A stretch of DNA of 64,000 nt from Polyangiaceae bacterium (GTDB lineage: Bacteria; Myxococcota_A; Polyangia; Polyangiales; Polyangiaceae). Position numbers and translations under genes: made by a program. The stretch covers positions 1 through 64,000 of the forward strand of contig JAICQO010000004.1 of NCBI GenBank assembly GCA_025937835.1. Direction: 5' to 3'. Shown one piece after another: positions 7,921-16,796 of this stretch (position 1 is the first letter of the stretch; every line of letters starts with the position of its first letter). A model generated the notes under the pieces. It searched no databases. It had not been told where the DNA came from and saw nothing but the letters and a program-made list of their open reading frames with translations.

Positions 7921-9444
7921 TTGCGCAGTTACGTCGCCGCCTTTTTTCTCGCCGCGATCCTCGTGGCTCTGCTCACGCCTCTGGTCGCCATCCTCGCGCG
8001 ACGGTTGGGAGCGATCACCGGGCCGGGCGGACGCCACGTGCACCAGAGCGCAATCCCTCGGCTCGGCGGCGTAGCCATCGCGATCGCCTGCTGCTCGCCG
8101 CTGGCAGCCATCTTCTGGGTCGATTCGGCGGTGGCGCGCACGGTGAACGAGCACTGGAATCAGCCCCTGGCCGTATTGTGCGGCGGCCTGTCCATGTGCC
8201 TTGTCGGCGCCGTCGACGACGTGCGCGGTCTCCGCGCGGGAACGAAGCTCATCGCGCAGGTCGTCGGCGCCACGCTCGCTTACATGCTCGGGCTCCGCAT
8301 CGAGGCCGTGTACCTGCCTTACATCGGCGTGTTGTACATGGGTGTGTTCGCGTTGCCGGTAACGGTGTTGTGGATCGTCGGCATCACCAACGCGGTGAAC
8401 CTGATCGACGGCTTGGACGGCCTGGCAGCCGGAATCGTGTTCTTTGCGAGCGCGACGAACTTGATCGTGGCCTGGGTTTCGGGCTCGGTTCTCGTGGGCC
8501 TGGTCATGGCGAGCGTGATGGGCTCGGTAACGGGATTTCTCCTCTACAATTTCGCTCCGGCGCGGATTTTCATGGGGGATTCCGGGAGCTATTTTCTCGG
8601 CTACGTGCTCGCCACCACGGCGCTCGCCGGTTCCATGGCGAAGGCTTCGACTGCCGTTTCTCTGCTCGTGCCGTTGGTCGCGCTCGGCGTGCCGGTGTTC
8701 GACACGATGTTCTCGATGGCGCGCCGCTTCCTCCAACGACGCTCGATTTTCGCGCCGGACCGCGAACACATCCACCACCGCCTGCTCGATCTCGGCCTCA
8801 CCCACAAGCGCACGGTGCTCACGCTCTACGGCGCCTCGATCGCGTTCATGGCCGCTGCCATCGCTCTGGCGCTCGGCCGTGACTGGAGCGTCGGCGTCGC
8901 CATGTTGTTCGCGACGGTGTTGGTTCTCGGCATGGTGCGGTTCGGTCGCTACTTCGACGCGCTCCGGCTCCCGAAAGCTCCCGGCTCGTTACGCCCATAC
9001 GATTCGCTCACGCAGCGCCTGCGCGGAGCCATCACGGAGCTCATGCCGCTGGCGACGCTGGGGGACGCCGCAGAGCTGCGCCAGCAGTTGGATCGCGTTC
9101 TGCGCCAGGCCGGTCTGCAGCGCCTGGAGATCCGCAAGGACGGCGCGCTGATTTCCGAGTGGTCTTCGACGCCGAGCATCACATCGCGCGTCGTGGTCTC
9201 CCGCAGCTTCGAGGTGGACGCGACCGGCGAGGGTAGCCGCATTCGCGTGTTCTTCTTCTGGGACGGCGAGAGCGTCCCGCCCACCCCGCAGGCCGATATC
9301 CTGCTTCACGTGATCGCCGACTTTCTGGGGCGCTCGAGCGACGATCTCTGGTCTCTCTCGTCGCGCAGCCCAAGCTCGAATCGCGAGCTTGCCGTCGCGG
9401 CCGTCCCCGTCACCGCGCCACCGCCGACTCCCGATGCCAGCTGA
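7921..9444 (+). CDS. Undecaprenyl-phosphate sugar-1-phosphate transferase (WecA/MraY family) with C-terminal extension
   Basis: A polytopic membrane enzyme that loads the first sugar-1-phosphate from a UDP-sugar onto undecaprenyl phosphate, starting repeat-unit assembly. About ten membrane helices carry the family motifs in order: 'DDVRGLRAGTKL', 'NAVNLIDGLDGLAAG', 'FMGDSGSYFLG' and 'HIHHRLLDLGLTHKRTV'. I chose the TTG at 7921 because it begins just before the first helix; an in-frame GTG at 7846 would add 25 Pro/Gly-rich residues. After the last helix a cytoplasmic tail of roughly 150 residues follows, ending in a Pro/Ala-rich stretch, which ordinary WecA/TagO proteins lack. The Wzc-like kinase follows 114 bp downstream. 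Confidence 0.88.
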   Translation: MRSYVAAFFLAAILVALLTPLVAILARRLGAITGPGGRHVHQSAIPRLGGVAIAIACCSPLAAIFWVDSAVARTVNEHWNQPLAVLCGGLSMCLVGAVDDVRGLRAGTKLIAQVVGATLAYMLGLRIEAVYLPYIGVLYMGVFALPVTVLWIVGITNAVNLIDGLDGLAAGIVFFASATNLIVAWVSGSVLVGLVMASVMGSVTGFLLYNFAPARIFMGDSGSYFLGYVLATTALAGSMAKASTAVSLLVPLVALGVPVFDTMFSMARRFLQRRSIFAPDREHIHHRLLDLGLTHKRTVLTLYGASIAFMAAAIALALGRDWSVGVAMLFATVLVLGMVRFGRYFDALRLPKAPGSLRPYDSLTQRLRGAITELMPLATLGDAAELRQQLDRVLRQAGLQRLEIRKDGALISEWSSTPSITSRVVVSRSFEVDATGEGSRIRVFFFWDGESVPPTPQADILLHVIADFLGRSSDDLWSLSSRSPSSNRELAVAAVPVTAPPPTPDAS

Positions 9445-9558
9445 GTATGCAGGGCTGTTTGCCGCCTCCCTCCGAGCCTTGGCCGGGAGCCGGGAGCGTG
9501 GCAAAGTCCGGCCTCCCCGGGGCGGCAGAGGATTTCGCCGCGCAACCGCTTAGGTTCC

Positions 9559-11862
9559 ATGTCGAACGACCGCATCGTCCAGCCCTCTTTCTCGGTACCT
9601 CCACCCGGCACGGTGCCGCCCGGCTCGCTCCTCCCGCAGCGCCCCCCGGCCGGTCCCGAGGGCGAAGGGTTCACGACGTCGTTGCTCGGCGTCATCAATT
9701 GCCTGCGGAAGCACTGGTTGTTGTCGGGCGCGGTGTTTGCGCTCGTGATGGGCCTGACCGTCTTCGTCACGCTCGGCACGACGCCGATCTACGAGGCTAG
9801 GGCCACCGTGCTGTTCGACCCCGCCGTCGCGCGCCCGTTGGGCGAGCAAGTCCAAGCCGTCGTGACTTCGGACTCGAGCTCGTACCTGAGTAACAAGGAA
9901 TACTACAAAACGCAGCAGTGGACGATTCAGTCGATGCGCACCGTCAGCGATGTCGTGCGCCAGCTCGGACTGGACAAGGATCCCACGTTCCTCGATCCCG
10001 AGGTTCGGCAGCACGCGCAGAACGTCACGGTGGCGGCAGCGCAGCTATTGCTCGAGCGCCTCAGCGTCGACGCCATCCGTGACAGCCGCTTGATGAGCGT
10101 GAGCTACCGAGACCCGAACCCGCAACGGGCGCAGCGTGTGCTCTCGGTCTTGCTGGACAGCTACGTTCAACAAAACCTCGACGACGTCTCGGCCTCCACG
10201 ACTGCGGCCGCCGACTGGCTACGCGAGCAAACGACCGCGCTACGGGACGTGCTCGAGAAGAGCGAGCGCGCGCTGCACGACTATCGCAAGGACAAGAACA
10301 TCCTGTCGATCAGCCTGGACGACCAGTCGAACATGCTGCGCGGCGAGCTGCAGCAGCTGAGCCAGGCCTTGACCGAGGTCAAGACGCGACGCGAGAAGGT
10401 ATCCGCGCGGGTCCGGGCCCTCAAAGAAATCACGGCCGATGACCCGGAAAACCTGCCGGCCCTCGAGCTCATCGACAGCCCGGTGCTCCAGAAATTTCGC
10501 GAAGAGTTCGTGGTCGCGCGCCGCCTCGAGCTGGCCCTGCTCGGTCAGGGCAAATCCGACAACCACCCCGAGGTGAAGGCTGCTGCTGCCGTCTCGGCCA
10601 CCTCCCGCGAGGCATTGCTCGCCGAGGTCAAAAACATCCTGTCGGCGCACGAACGCGAGCTGAGCTCGATCGAACGGGAGCTGACCGGCCTGAGCAAGCT
10701 CTATCACGCTGCCGAGAAGCGCGCGCTGGACCTGAACCTGCTGGAGATCGAGTTCAACCGTCTCCGTCGCAACAAGGAGAACAACGAAAAGCTGTTCTCC
10801 CTGGTGATCGAGCGCTCGAAGGAGACCGACCTCACGCGCATGCTCAAGGTCAACAACATCCGGGTGGTGGATCGGCCGCTGTTGCCGGAAGAGCCGGTCT
10901 CGCCCAACGTGCCCCTGAACCTGGCCGCCGGCTTGGCGGGAGGTCTGCTGTTCGGGTTGATAGCCGCGATCGGGCGCGAGCGACTCGACCGCTCGATCAA
11001 GGTGCCCGACGACGTCGAGCAGGAGCTGGGCCTATCGTTCCTCGGCCTCTTGCCGCAGATCGACGCACAGGAAGCCAACGGCACCAAGTCGCGCCGGCGC
11101 GGGCGTCGCAAGGGGCCAGGCGAGCCCATCAAGCACCCCGAGCTCGCAGTGGCGATGCGGCCGAGCAGCGGCGTGGCCGAGGCCGCGCGCGCGATCCGTA
11201 CCAACATCGTATTCATGTCTCCGGACAGGCCGTTCCGGACCTTGCTCGTCACGAGCGCGGGCCCGTCGGAAGGCAAGACCACGGTCGCGTGCGCGCTGGC
11301 GACTACGATGGCGCAAGCGGGTCAGCGCGTCTTGCTCGTCGACTGCGATTTGCGGCGGCCGCGCATTCATCGGGTCTTCGGCGCCAGCATCGACGAAGGG
11401 GTGACGTCGGCGGTCGTCGAAAGCCGAGACGGCACGGCGCTGCCCGCGCGCAGCACCGAGATCCCGAATCTCTGGATCCTACCGAGCGGCCCCCTCCCAC
11501 CGAACCCGGCCGAGCTCCTGCAAAGCGATGCTTTCCAGAGAACGCTCGATCGCATCAAGGACGAGTTCGATCGGGTAATCATCGATAGCCCTCCGATCGT
11601 ACCGGTCACTGATGCCACGGTGCTGTCCACGCGCGTCGACGGCACGATCCTCGTCGTGAGGGCCGGTGTGACGACGCGGGAGTTTGCTCGGCGCGCCGTG
11701 CGCTCACTGCGGGACGTCGGCGGCCACAGCGTTGGCGCGGTCCTGAATGCGGTCGACCTGGAGAGCCGCTATTCGGGCTATTACCACTACTACTATTACC
11801 GCCGGGAGGGTTACGGCAGCGATCGGGAGCTTGCCGAGGCTTCCAAGGCCGCTGCTCCCTGA
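9559..11862 (+). CDS. Wzz-domain tyrosine autokinase (Wzc/BY-kinase) for polysaccharide chain length and export
   Basis: A 767-residue inner-membrane polysaccharide co-polymerase fused to a bacterial tyrosine kinase. A Pro-rich N-terminus precedes the first helix (about 53-75); the periplasmic Wzz region is mainly coiled coil (about 200-420); a second helix follows near 455-475. The kinase has Walker A 'SAGPSEGKTT' near 565, Walker A' 'LLVDCDLRRPR' near 593 and Walker B 'VIIDSPP' near 673. The C-terminus ends in a tyrosine cluster ('YSGYYHYYYYRREGY'), the usual autophosphorylation tail. It controls polymer length with the Wzy candidates nearby. The matching Wza exporter is not in the window. 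Confidence 0.95.
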   Translation: MSNDRIVQPSFSVPPPGTVPPGSLLPQRPPAGPEGEGFTTSLLGVINCLRKHWLLSGAVFALVMGLTVFVTLGTTPIYEARATVLFDPAVARPLGEQVQAVVTSDSSSYLSNKEYYKTQQWTIQSMRTVSDVVRQLGLDKDPTFLDPEVRQHAQNVTVAAAQLLLERLSVDAIRDSRLMSVSYRDPNPQRAQRVLSVLLDSYVQQNLDDVSASTTAAADWLREQTTALRDVLEKSERALHDYRKDKNILSISLDDQSNMLRGELQQLSQALTEVKTRREKVSARVRALKEITADDPENLPALELIDSPVLQKFREEFVVARRLELALLGQGKSDNHPEVKAAAAVSATSREALLAEVKNILSAHERELSSIERELTGLSKLYHAAEKRALDLNLLEIEFNRLRRNKENNEKLFSLVIERSKETDLTRMLKVNNIRVVDRPLLPEEPVSPNVPLNLAAGLAGGLLFGLIAAIGRERLDRSIKVPDDVEQELGLSFLGLLPQIDAQEANGTKSRRRGRRKGPGEPIKHPELAVAMRPSSGVAEAARAIRTNIVFMSPDRPFRTLLVTSAGPSEGKTTVACALATTMAQAGQRVLLVDCDLRRPRIHRVFGASIDEGVTSAVVESRDGTALPARSTEIPNLWILPSGPLPPNPAELLQSDAFQRTLDRIKDEFDRVIIDSPPIVPVTDATVLSTRVDGTILVVRAGVTTREFARRAVRSLRDVGGHSVGAVLNAVDLESRYSGYYHYYYYRREGYGSDRELAEASKAAAP

Positions 11863-11911
11863 ACGACGCGGCAGCGCGGCACGATAGGCGCAGAGGGGCA
11901 GACAGAGGTCG

Positions 11912-13693
11912 ATGGGATTTTTTGCGCGGCGGCTGGCTGGGGCCGTCACCCATTTTCAGGCGAGCGCTGTCGGCGTCTTGCTCCTGTTCGTGTTCGAGAC
12001 GCTTCACCTCGTCATCACGACGCCCGAGTTCCTGTCGTTGCTCGGCCCGGGCCTCTTCGCGGTGGCCGCCTGGTATGCGTCGATCTGGCTCGCGTCTTCG
12101 CTGCTCGCCGTGGCGCTGTTCGTCGATTCCCGGCGACGCAGCCTGACGAGCTCCGCGCTGTTGTACTTGCTCGTCTCGATAAAAGTTCTCGCGCAGGAGA
12201 CGACACTGCTCTGGCGCGCGCCTTGGATGGCGGTGTTTCTCTTCGTCTCGCTCGGCCTGTGGGGGGCGGTTTATTGGCTGAGCCGCCGGCTGCGCTCCGA
12301 CTTGGTATTCTGGGTCGCGCTGCTCGTCTATTCGAACTTCGTGCGGCTTTTGAAGCGGGCGTGGGGACTTCATCCGAACGTGTTGTCCACCACCGAGCTT
12401 CTCGGCTGCGCCGTGATGTTGGGTTTGGTCGGCACGGCAGCTCTAGTCGCGCTCCCCCTCGCTCTGCGCCGTCGAAGAGTGCGTTGGTACGGGATGTCGG
12501 CGCTGACACTGACGCTCGTCTGCGTGATCCTCGCCTGGAGCCACCCGGTCAAGACCAGTGAGCACCGGAAAGACAACGCCGCGCCAGATGTCTACGTCGT
12601 CTCGATCGATGCATTGCGCAAAGACGTCCTCGATCGGCTTTGCTCCGAAGAGTCCTCCGATACGCTCGGTCGGCTTTGCCGGACGAGCACCCACTACGAG
12701 AACGTGGTCGCGGACGGAATCTCTACGTACCAAGTGCTGGGCCGGAACCTGCGGACGAACGACGGATGCGAGGGCTCCCTGCCAGGTTTGCTGGCGCGCC
12801 GAGGTTACACCACGTTCATGTACCTTGGTCGCAAGCGCAAGCGACTCGACGGGGCCGAGTGCTTTACCAACTACTTCTCGGGAGGCTCGAGCGCCTTCGT
12901 GGACGGTTATGCCGCCCCTTCCGTGCTGAGACGCCTGTTGATGCACGACGCCGCCAACGTGCTGAGCAAGGTAGTGCCGACATCGGAGCTGCTCGCGCGC
13001 CTCGAGGCCGAGACACTCGCCAGCACCGCGCCCGTCTTCGCGTACCTGCACGTGCTGGACCTTCACGCGCCGTACGGCGGCGCCGCAAAGCCCGCGGACG
13101 ACCCGCACTGGTCCGCGGTGCGGACCTTCATAAGTGAGTGTTACGACCGCCGCTGTGAACAAGCGTTGATCGACCGCATGCGAGACGCCTACTTGGGTTC
13201 TCTGGCGGGTGTCCGGCGCCACCTCGATTTCGTTACCAGCGTCGCGGAGCGACGAAAGCGCCCGTACAAGATCATCCTGACCTCCGACCACGGCGAGCTG
13301 TTCGGGGAGTACGGGGGGGTCATGCACTCGAACGGCTTCGTGCCGGAGCTCCTATCGGTCCCGTTCTTGGTCTTCGACAGCACGGGTGCGAGCCCTGCGA
13401 CGGATCCCTGTGCGCTGATGCTCTCCAGCACTGCGCTGTCTGTCGCGCTCCAAGCGCCGATGCCCGGCCGGGCGGCGCCATTCGGCGTGGTGAACGTCGA
13501 GGGTACCCCGCTCGGACACGCCGTCATTTCTGCCGAGCTCGAGGAGCTCCAATACTTCGTGGCGGCCGGCATGCTGCGGGTGCTCGGCACGCCGAGAAAC
13601 GTGCACACCTCCCCGCAGGGCGTTCTGCGGTGGCCGATCCGGCCCTGCAGGCCCGGCCGCGACGGTGAGACGGCGCGGACCTTGCCAGAGTAG
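11912..13693 (+). CDS. Membrane-anchored sulfatase/alkaline-phosphatase-superfamily protein
   Basis: 593 residues. The ATG is preceded by AGAGG. The N-terminal ~210 residues form about five membrane helices; a periplasmic sulfatase-fold domain follows. Metal-site elements are visible: 'VVSIDALRKDVL' with the first Asp, 'LHVLDLHAPYGG', 'TSDHGELFGE' with the Asp-His pair, and a later His in 'MHSNGF'. The classical C/S-x-P-x-R formylglycine motif is absent, so a phospho-substituent transferase using Thr or Ser ('ADGISTYQV') is more likely than a sulfate ester hydrolase. This layout matches LtaS/EptA-type enzymes in general form. Sitting between the Wzc kinase and glycosyltransferases, it may decorate the polymer with phosphoglycerol or phosphoethanolamine; this is inference. 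Confidence 0.75.
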   Translation: MGFFARRLAGAVTHFQASAVGVLLLFVFETLHLVITTPEFLSLLGPGLFAVAAWYASIWLASSLLAVALFVDSRRRSLTSSALLYLLVSIKVLAQETTLLWRAPWMAVFLFVSLGLWGAVYWLSRRLRSDLVFWVALLVYSNFVRLLKRAWGLHPNVLSTTELLGCAVMLGLVGTAALVALPLALRRRRVRWYGMSALTLTLVCVILAWSHPVKTSEHRKDNAAPDVYVVSIDALRKDVLDRLCSEESSDTLGRLCRTSTHYENVVADGISTYQVLGRNLRTNDGCEGSLPGLLARRGYTTFMYLGRKRKRLDGAECFTNYFSGGSSAFVDGYAAPSVLRRLLMHDAANVLSKVVPTSELLARLEAETLASTAPVFAYLHVLDLHAPYGGAAKPADDPHWSAVRTFISECYDRRCEQALIDRMRDAYLGSLAGVRRHLDFVTSVAERRKRPYKIILTSDHGELFGEYGGVMHSNGFVPELLSVPFLVFDSTGASPATDPCALMLSSTALSVALQAPMPGRAAPFGVVNVEGTPLGHAVISAELEELQYFVAAGMLRVLGTPRNVHTSPQGVLRWPIRPCRPGRDGETARTLPE

Positions 13694-13708
13694 GCTGAGC
13701 GTCACTTC

Positions 13709-14950
13709 ATGAAGGTATTGTTCGTCAATCAGTATTACCTGCCCGATCACTCGGCAACCGCGAGGTTGCTGGCGGATCTGGCCGAGGACTTGGCCCGTGA
13801 AGGCGAACACGTGCGCGTGCTCGCGAGCAGGGGCGGCTACGAGGGCGGCGCATGGCTTCCGCCGGAGGAAGTGATCGAGGGCGTTCGCGTGGAGCGCGTC
13901 CCCGCAACCAGCCTCGGGAAACGTCACCTCGCCGGCAGAGCGCTCGACTATGTGACGTTCCTGGGCCTCGCGGGGGCGGCGCTCGCTCGCAGCGCAGAGG
14001 TCGACCTGATCGTCTCCCTCACCACCCCGCCGATGCTTGGCCCCGTCAGTGTCTCAGTCGGACGGCTTCGGAAAACCCCCGTCGTTTCCTGGGTACAGGA
14101 CGTCTACCCCGATACGGCGATCGCACTCGGCTTCGTGCCCGGAAGCGGTGTCACGAGCACGACGCTGCGTCGTGCTGCGCGTTACTCCCACCAAAACGCA
14201 GCCGCAATCGCCGTGCTGTCCGAGCGCATGGGAGCCCGCTTGCGCGACCAGGGCGCGCCCGGCTCGAAGATCACGACGCTCTGGAATTGGGCCGATGGAA
14301 AGGTGATCCAGCCCAAGCCTCCGGAGTCGAGCGCCATGCGCGAGAGCTTGCGCGTGCCGCCGGATCACTTGCTCGTCATGTATAGCGGCAACTTCGGCCT
14401 ATCCCACGACCTGTCCACGCTCGTCGAAGCGGCTCGTGAGCTCGAGCGCCGCAGGGCACCGGTCACCTTTGCTTTCGTCGGCTCCGGAGCGCGACGGCCC
14501 GAAGCCGAGCGCTTGGCGGTCGGCTCGACCTCGATCCGCTTCGCGCCGTACCAGCCCTACTCGGCGCTCGGCGACAGTCTGACCGCAGCGGACATCCACC
14601 TCGTCTCGCTAAGAGAGGGGCTCGACGGCCTCGTTGAACCCTCGAAGCTTTACGGGATCCTGGCTGCGGGAAGGCCCACCCTGTTCCTGGGTCCGGACGC
14701 CGCGGAGCCGGCCCGAGTGATCCGCGAGCACGGTGTCGGTTGGGTCGCTCGGCCGGGAGACGTGACCGCGGTCGTCGAAGCGGTCGCCGCTGCGGCGAAC
14801 GATCGGGTGCGCGTGCGAGAGCTCGGAGCCCGAGCCCGGCTCGAGTTCACTCGTTGCTTCGATCGCCCCGTGGCCGCGCGGCGCTGGCATTCCTTCCTGC
14901 GGGACGTCGCGCAGCGAAGCCGCCTACCCTCGAGCGCGGGATCAGAGTGA
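13709..14950 (+). CDS. Glycosyltransferase family 4 (WbuB-like)
   Basis: A 413-residue GT-B fold enzyme adding a sugar to the lipid-linked repeat unit on the cytoplasmic face. The start 'MKVLFVNQYYLPDHSATARLL' is typical of WbuB-like proteins. The N-terminal acceptor domain ends near residue 180; the donor domain has 'YSGNFGLSHDLSTLVEAA', the loop 'VEPSKLYGILAAGRPTLFLG' with the donor-binding Glu, and a helical C-terminus. It begins 16 bp after the sulfatase-like gene, so the two are probably co-transcribed. Donor and acceptor cannot be read from sequence. Confidence 0.9.
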   Translation: MKVLFVNQYYLPDHSATARLLADLAEDLAREGEHVRVLASRGGYEGGAWLPPEEVIEGVRVERVPATSLGKRHLAGRALDYVTFLGLAGAALARSAEVDLIVSLTTPPMLGPVSVSVGRLRKTPVVSWVQDVYPDTAIALGFVPGSGVTSTTLRRAARYSHQNAAAIAVLSERMGARLRDQGAPGSKITTLWNWADGKVIQPKPPESSAMRESLRVPPDHLLVMYSGNFGLSHDLSTLVEAARELERRRAPVTFAFVGSGARRPEAERLAVGSTSIRFAPYQPYSALGDSLTAADIHLVSLREGLDGLVEPSKLYGILAAGRPTLFLGPDAAEPARVIREHGVGWVARPGDVTAVVEAVAAAANDRVRVRELGARARLEFTRCFDRPVAARRWHSFLRDVAQRSRLPSSAGSE

Positions 14951-14981
14951 TTGACTTTGCGCGTCGCACCTCTAGGCTCCG

Positions 14982-15503
14982 ATGCGAAACTGCGGTGCCC
15001 GAGCCTCCCCGAGTACTCCGTTGCCCGTCGCCGACTCCAACGTGGCAGAAGCCACCCCTCTGAAGATCTGCGTGGTCGCGTCCTGTGGCGGTCATCTGAC
15101 GCAGGCTCGCTCGCTCGCGCCAGCCTACCGCGAATATCCACATTTTTTCGTGGTGACGCCGGAGATCGCGCTGCCGCCGGACATGGCCGGTAGGACTTAC
15201 TTCGTGAGCCACGCCGAGCGCGACTGGAAGCTCCTCTTGAATTTTTACGAGGCCTTTCGAATTCTGCGTCGTGAACGCCCGCACGTCATCCTGAGCACCG
15301 GCGCCGGCCTCGCCGTCCCCATCGCGCTGGTGGGCCGCGTGCTGTGGGGTTGCGAGATCGTGTACGTCGAGAGCCTGAGTCGGATCGTGAGTCCGTCTCT
15401 GACTGCACGGATCATGTATTACCTCGCAGACGACTTCTTTTTTCAGTGGAAGCCGCTGGCGAAGTTCTTTCCTCGCGGGAAGCTCGGCGGGCCGCTGCTG
15501 TGA
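14982..15503 (+). CDS. pssD: PssD/Alg14-like glycosyltransferase membrane subunit
   Basis: A 173-residue protein resembling the membrane-anchoring half of a split glycosyltransferase: Alg14 in the eukaryotic Alg13/14 GlcNAc transferase, PssD in rhizobial glucuronosyltransferase. Seen are 'VVASCGGHLTQARSL' near the N-terminus, 'ILSTGAGLAVPIALVGRVL' as the middle hydrophobic segment, and 'YVESLSRI'. The start is uncertain: ATG 14982 or GTG 15042, neither with a strong Shine-Dalgarno sequence. The stop overlaps the GTG start of the partner gene by 4 bp, a sign of coupled translation for a heterodimer. Confidence 0.85.
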   Translation: MRNCGARASPSTPLPVADSNVAEATPLKICVVASCGGHLTQARSLAPAYREYPHFFVVTPEIALPPDMAGRTYFVSHAERDWKLLLNFYEAFRILRRERPHVILSTGAGLAVPIALVGRVLWGCEIVYVESLSRIVSPSLTARIMYYLADDFFFQWKPLAKFFPRGKLGGPLL

Positions 15504-16006
15504 GCACGTTCGTCACCGTCGGCAACCCGACCCAGGCGTTTCGTCGCTTGCTCGACGCGGTCGTCGAGGTTCGCGCCGACTTGCCCGCACCGATCACCGT
15601 CCAGCACGGCAGCACCCCGTTTTCGGCGGACGGCTGCATGGCGCGGGACTACGTGGGCCGCGAAGAATTCGGAGACCTGCTGGTCTCTTCGAGCATCTTC
15701 ATCGCCCACGCGGGCGCCGGTTGCTTGCTCGAGGCGATTCGCGCTGGAAAGCTACCGATCGTCATGGCTCGGCTCCGCAGGTACCAAGAGCACATCGACG
15801 ATCACCAGCTGCAGCTCAGCGCCGCGCTAGAGGACGAAGGCAGAGTGATCGTGGTCTCCAACGCCGCCGAGCTCCGCGCAGCCATCCCGCTCGCTCTTCG
15901 TCATCAGCACGCGCCAACGCCTTCCGCCGCGGAGCCGCCCCTGGTCGGCATGGTGCGGGACGTGCTTCGCTCCGCCGAGGGCCGATTGCGCTCACGCAGT
16001 CACTGA
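15500..16006 (+). CDS. pssE: PssE/Alg13-like glycosyltransferase catalytic subunit
   Basis: 168 residues matching the C-terminal (donor-binding) half of the GT28 family. The GTG at 15500 forms a GTGA overlap with the preceding stop; the ORF-track start at 15344 lies inside the partner gene. 'FVTVGNPTQAFRRLLDAV' opens the protein, 'FIAHAGAGCLLEAIRAGKLPIVMARLRRY' is the UDP-sugar binding loop, and 'EHIDDHQLQLSAALEDEG' follows as in PssE/Alg13. With its PssD-like partner it should transfer one sugar, in rhizobia a glucuronic acid, onto the lipid-linked intermediate. The sugar in this organism is inferred. Confidence 0.86.
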   Translation: MSTFVTVGNPTQAFRRLLDAVVEVRADLPAPITVQHGSTPFSADGCMARDYVGREEFGDLLVSSSIFIAHAGAGCLLEAIRAGKLPIVMARLRRYQEHIDDHQLQLSAALEDEGRVIVVSNAAELRAAIPLALRHQHAPTPSAAEPPLVGMVRDVLRSAEGRLRSRSH

Positions 16007-16021
16007 ATTTCCGGGATTGAC

Positions 16022-16789
16022 ATGGATACGGCGCTGAATCCGCACCAACAGACCCAGGAACTCCAGTACGGTTTTCCTTATCATTATCTCGACGTCGGCT
16101 CGGATCACCACCGGTGGGTGATCGCGATCGAGTATTTGAGCCTACTCAGCCGGGTGAAGCGCGAGCTCGCACCGTTTCACGGTCAGTCCATCCTCGACGC
16201 AGGCTGCGGGGACGGCAGGTTCTGCTTCGAGCTCCGCTCCGAACGCGCGGAGGTAACCGGAGTGGACTACTCGGAGCGGGCGCTGGCGTTCGCGCGCGCA
16301 TTCAACCCCGGCGTGCAGTTCCACTGCCAGCCGCTGCATACCCTCGAGCTCGGGCGTGATTTCGATGCGATCGCCCTGATCGAAGTGATAGAGCACATCC
16401 CGCCGGCGCTGCTACCCGCGGTGACGGAGCGGATTGCGCGCCACCTGAGCGCGAACGGACGCCTCGTGGTCACGGTGCCTTCCAAGAACCTGGCGCTTTC
16501 TCCCAAGCACGAGCAGCATTTCGACGAAGCCTCCTTGCGAGCGGTGCTCGAACCGCGATTCGAGGTGGAGTCTCTGACGGGCTACGCACGCACGGGCTGG
16601 GAGCGGCAGCTCTACCTGCTACTGCGTCAAGTGGGCGCGCTGCTCTACCCACCGAGCGTGGTGTTCCCCAAGCTACGCCGCTACTTCCAGCTCGTCTCCG
16701 AGTTTTACGAGCGCTTTGGCGCCTCCGGCCCGCCCGGAGTCTGCCGCGGTTTGATCGCCGTCTGCCGCAAGCGCTCTCCCGCCGAGTGA
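16022..16789 (+). CDS. Class I SAM-dependent methyltransferase
   Basis: 255 residues. The SAM-binding glycine loop 'ILDAGCGDGRFCFEL' lies near residue 58, the acidic end of strand 2 follows in 'VTGVDYSERAL', and 'ALIEVIEHIPPALLPAV' is the strand-4 segment of UbiG/Methyltransf_11-like proteins. The start ATG is 15 bp after the PssE-like gene and the stop is 7 bp before the next glycosyltransferase, so it belongs to the same operon. It may O-methylate a sugar of the repeat unit or cap a chain; the substrate is unknown. Confidence 0.82.
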   Translation: MDTALNPHQQTQELQYGFPYHYLDVGSDHHRWVIAIEYLSLLSRVKRELAPFHGQSILDAGCGDGRFCFELRSERAEVTGVDYSERALAFARAFNPGVQFHCQPLHTLELGRDFDAIALIEVIEHIPPALLPAVTERIARHLSANGRLVVTVPSKNLALSPKHEQHFDEASLRAVLEPRFEVESLTGYARTGWERQLYLLLRQVGALLYPPSVVFPKLRRYFQLVSEFYERFGASGPPGVCRGLIAVCRKRSPAE

Positions 16790-16796
16790 GCCGCGC

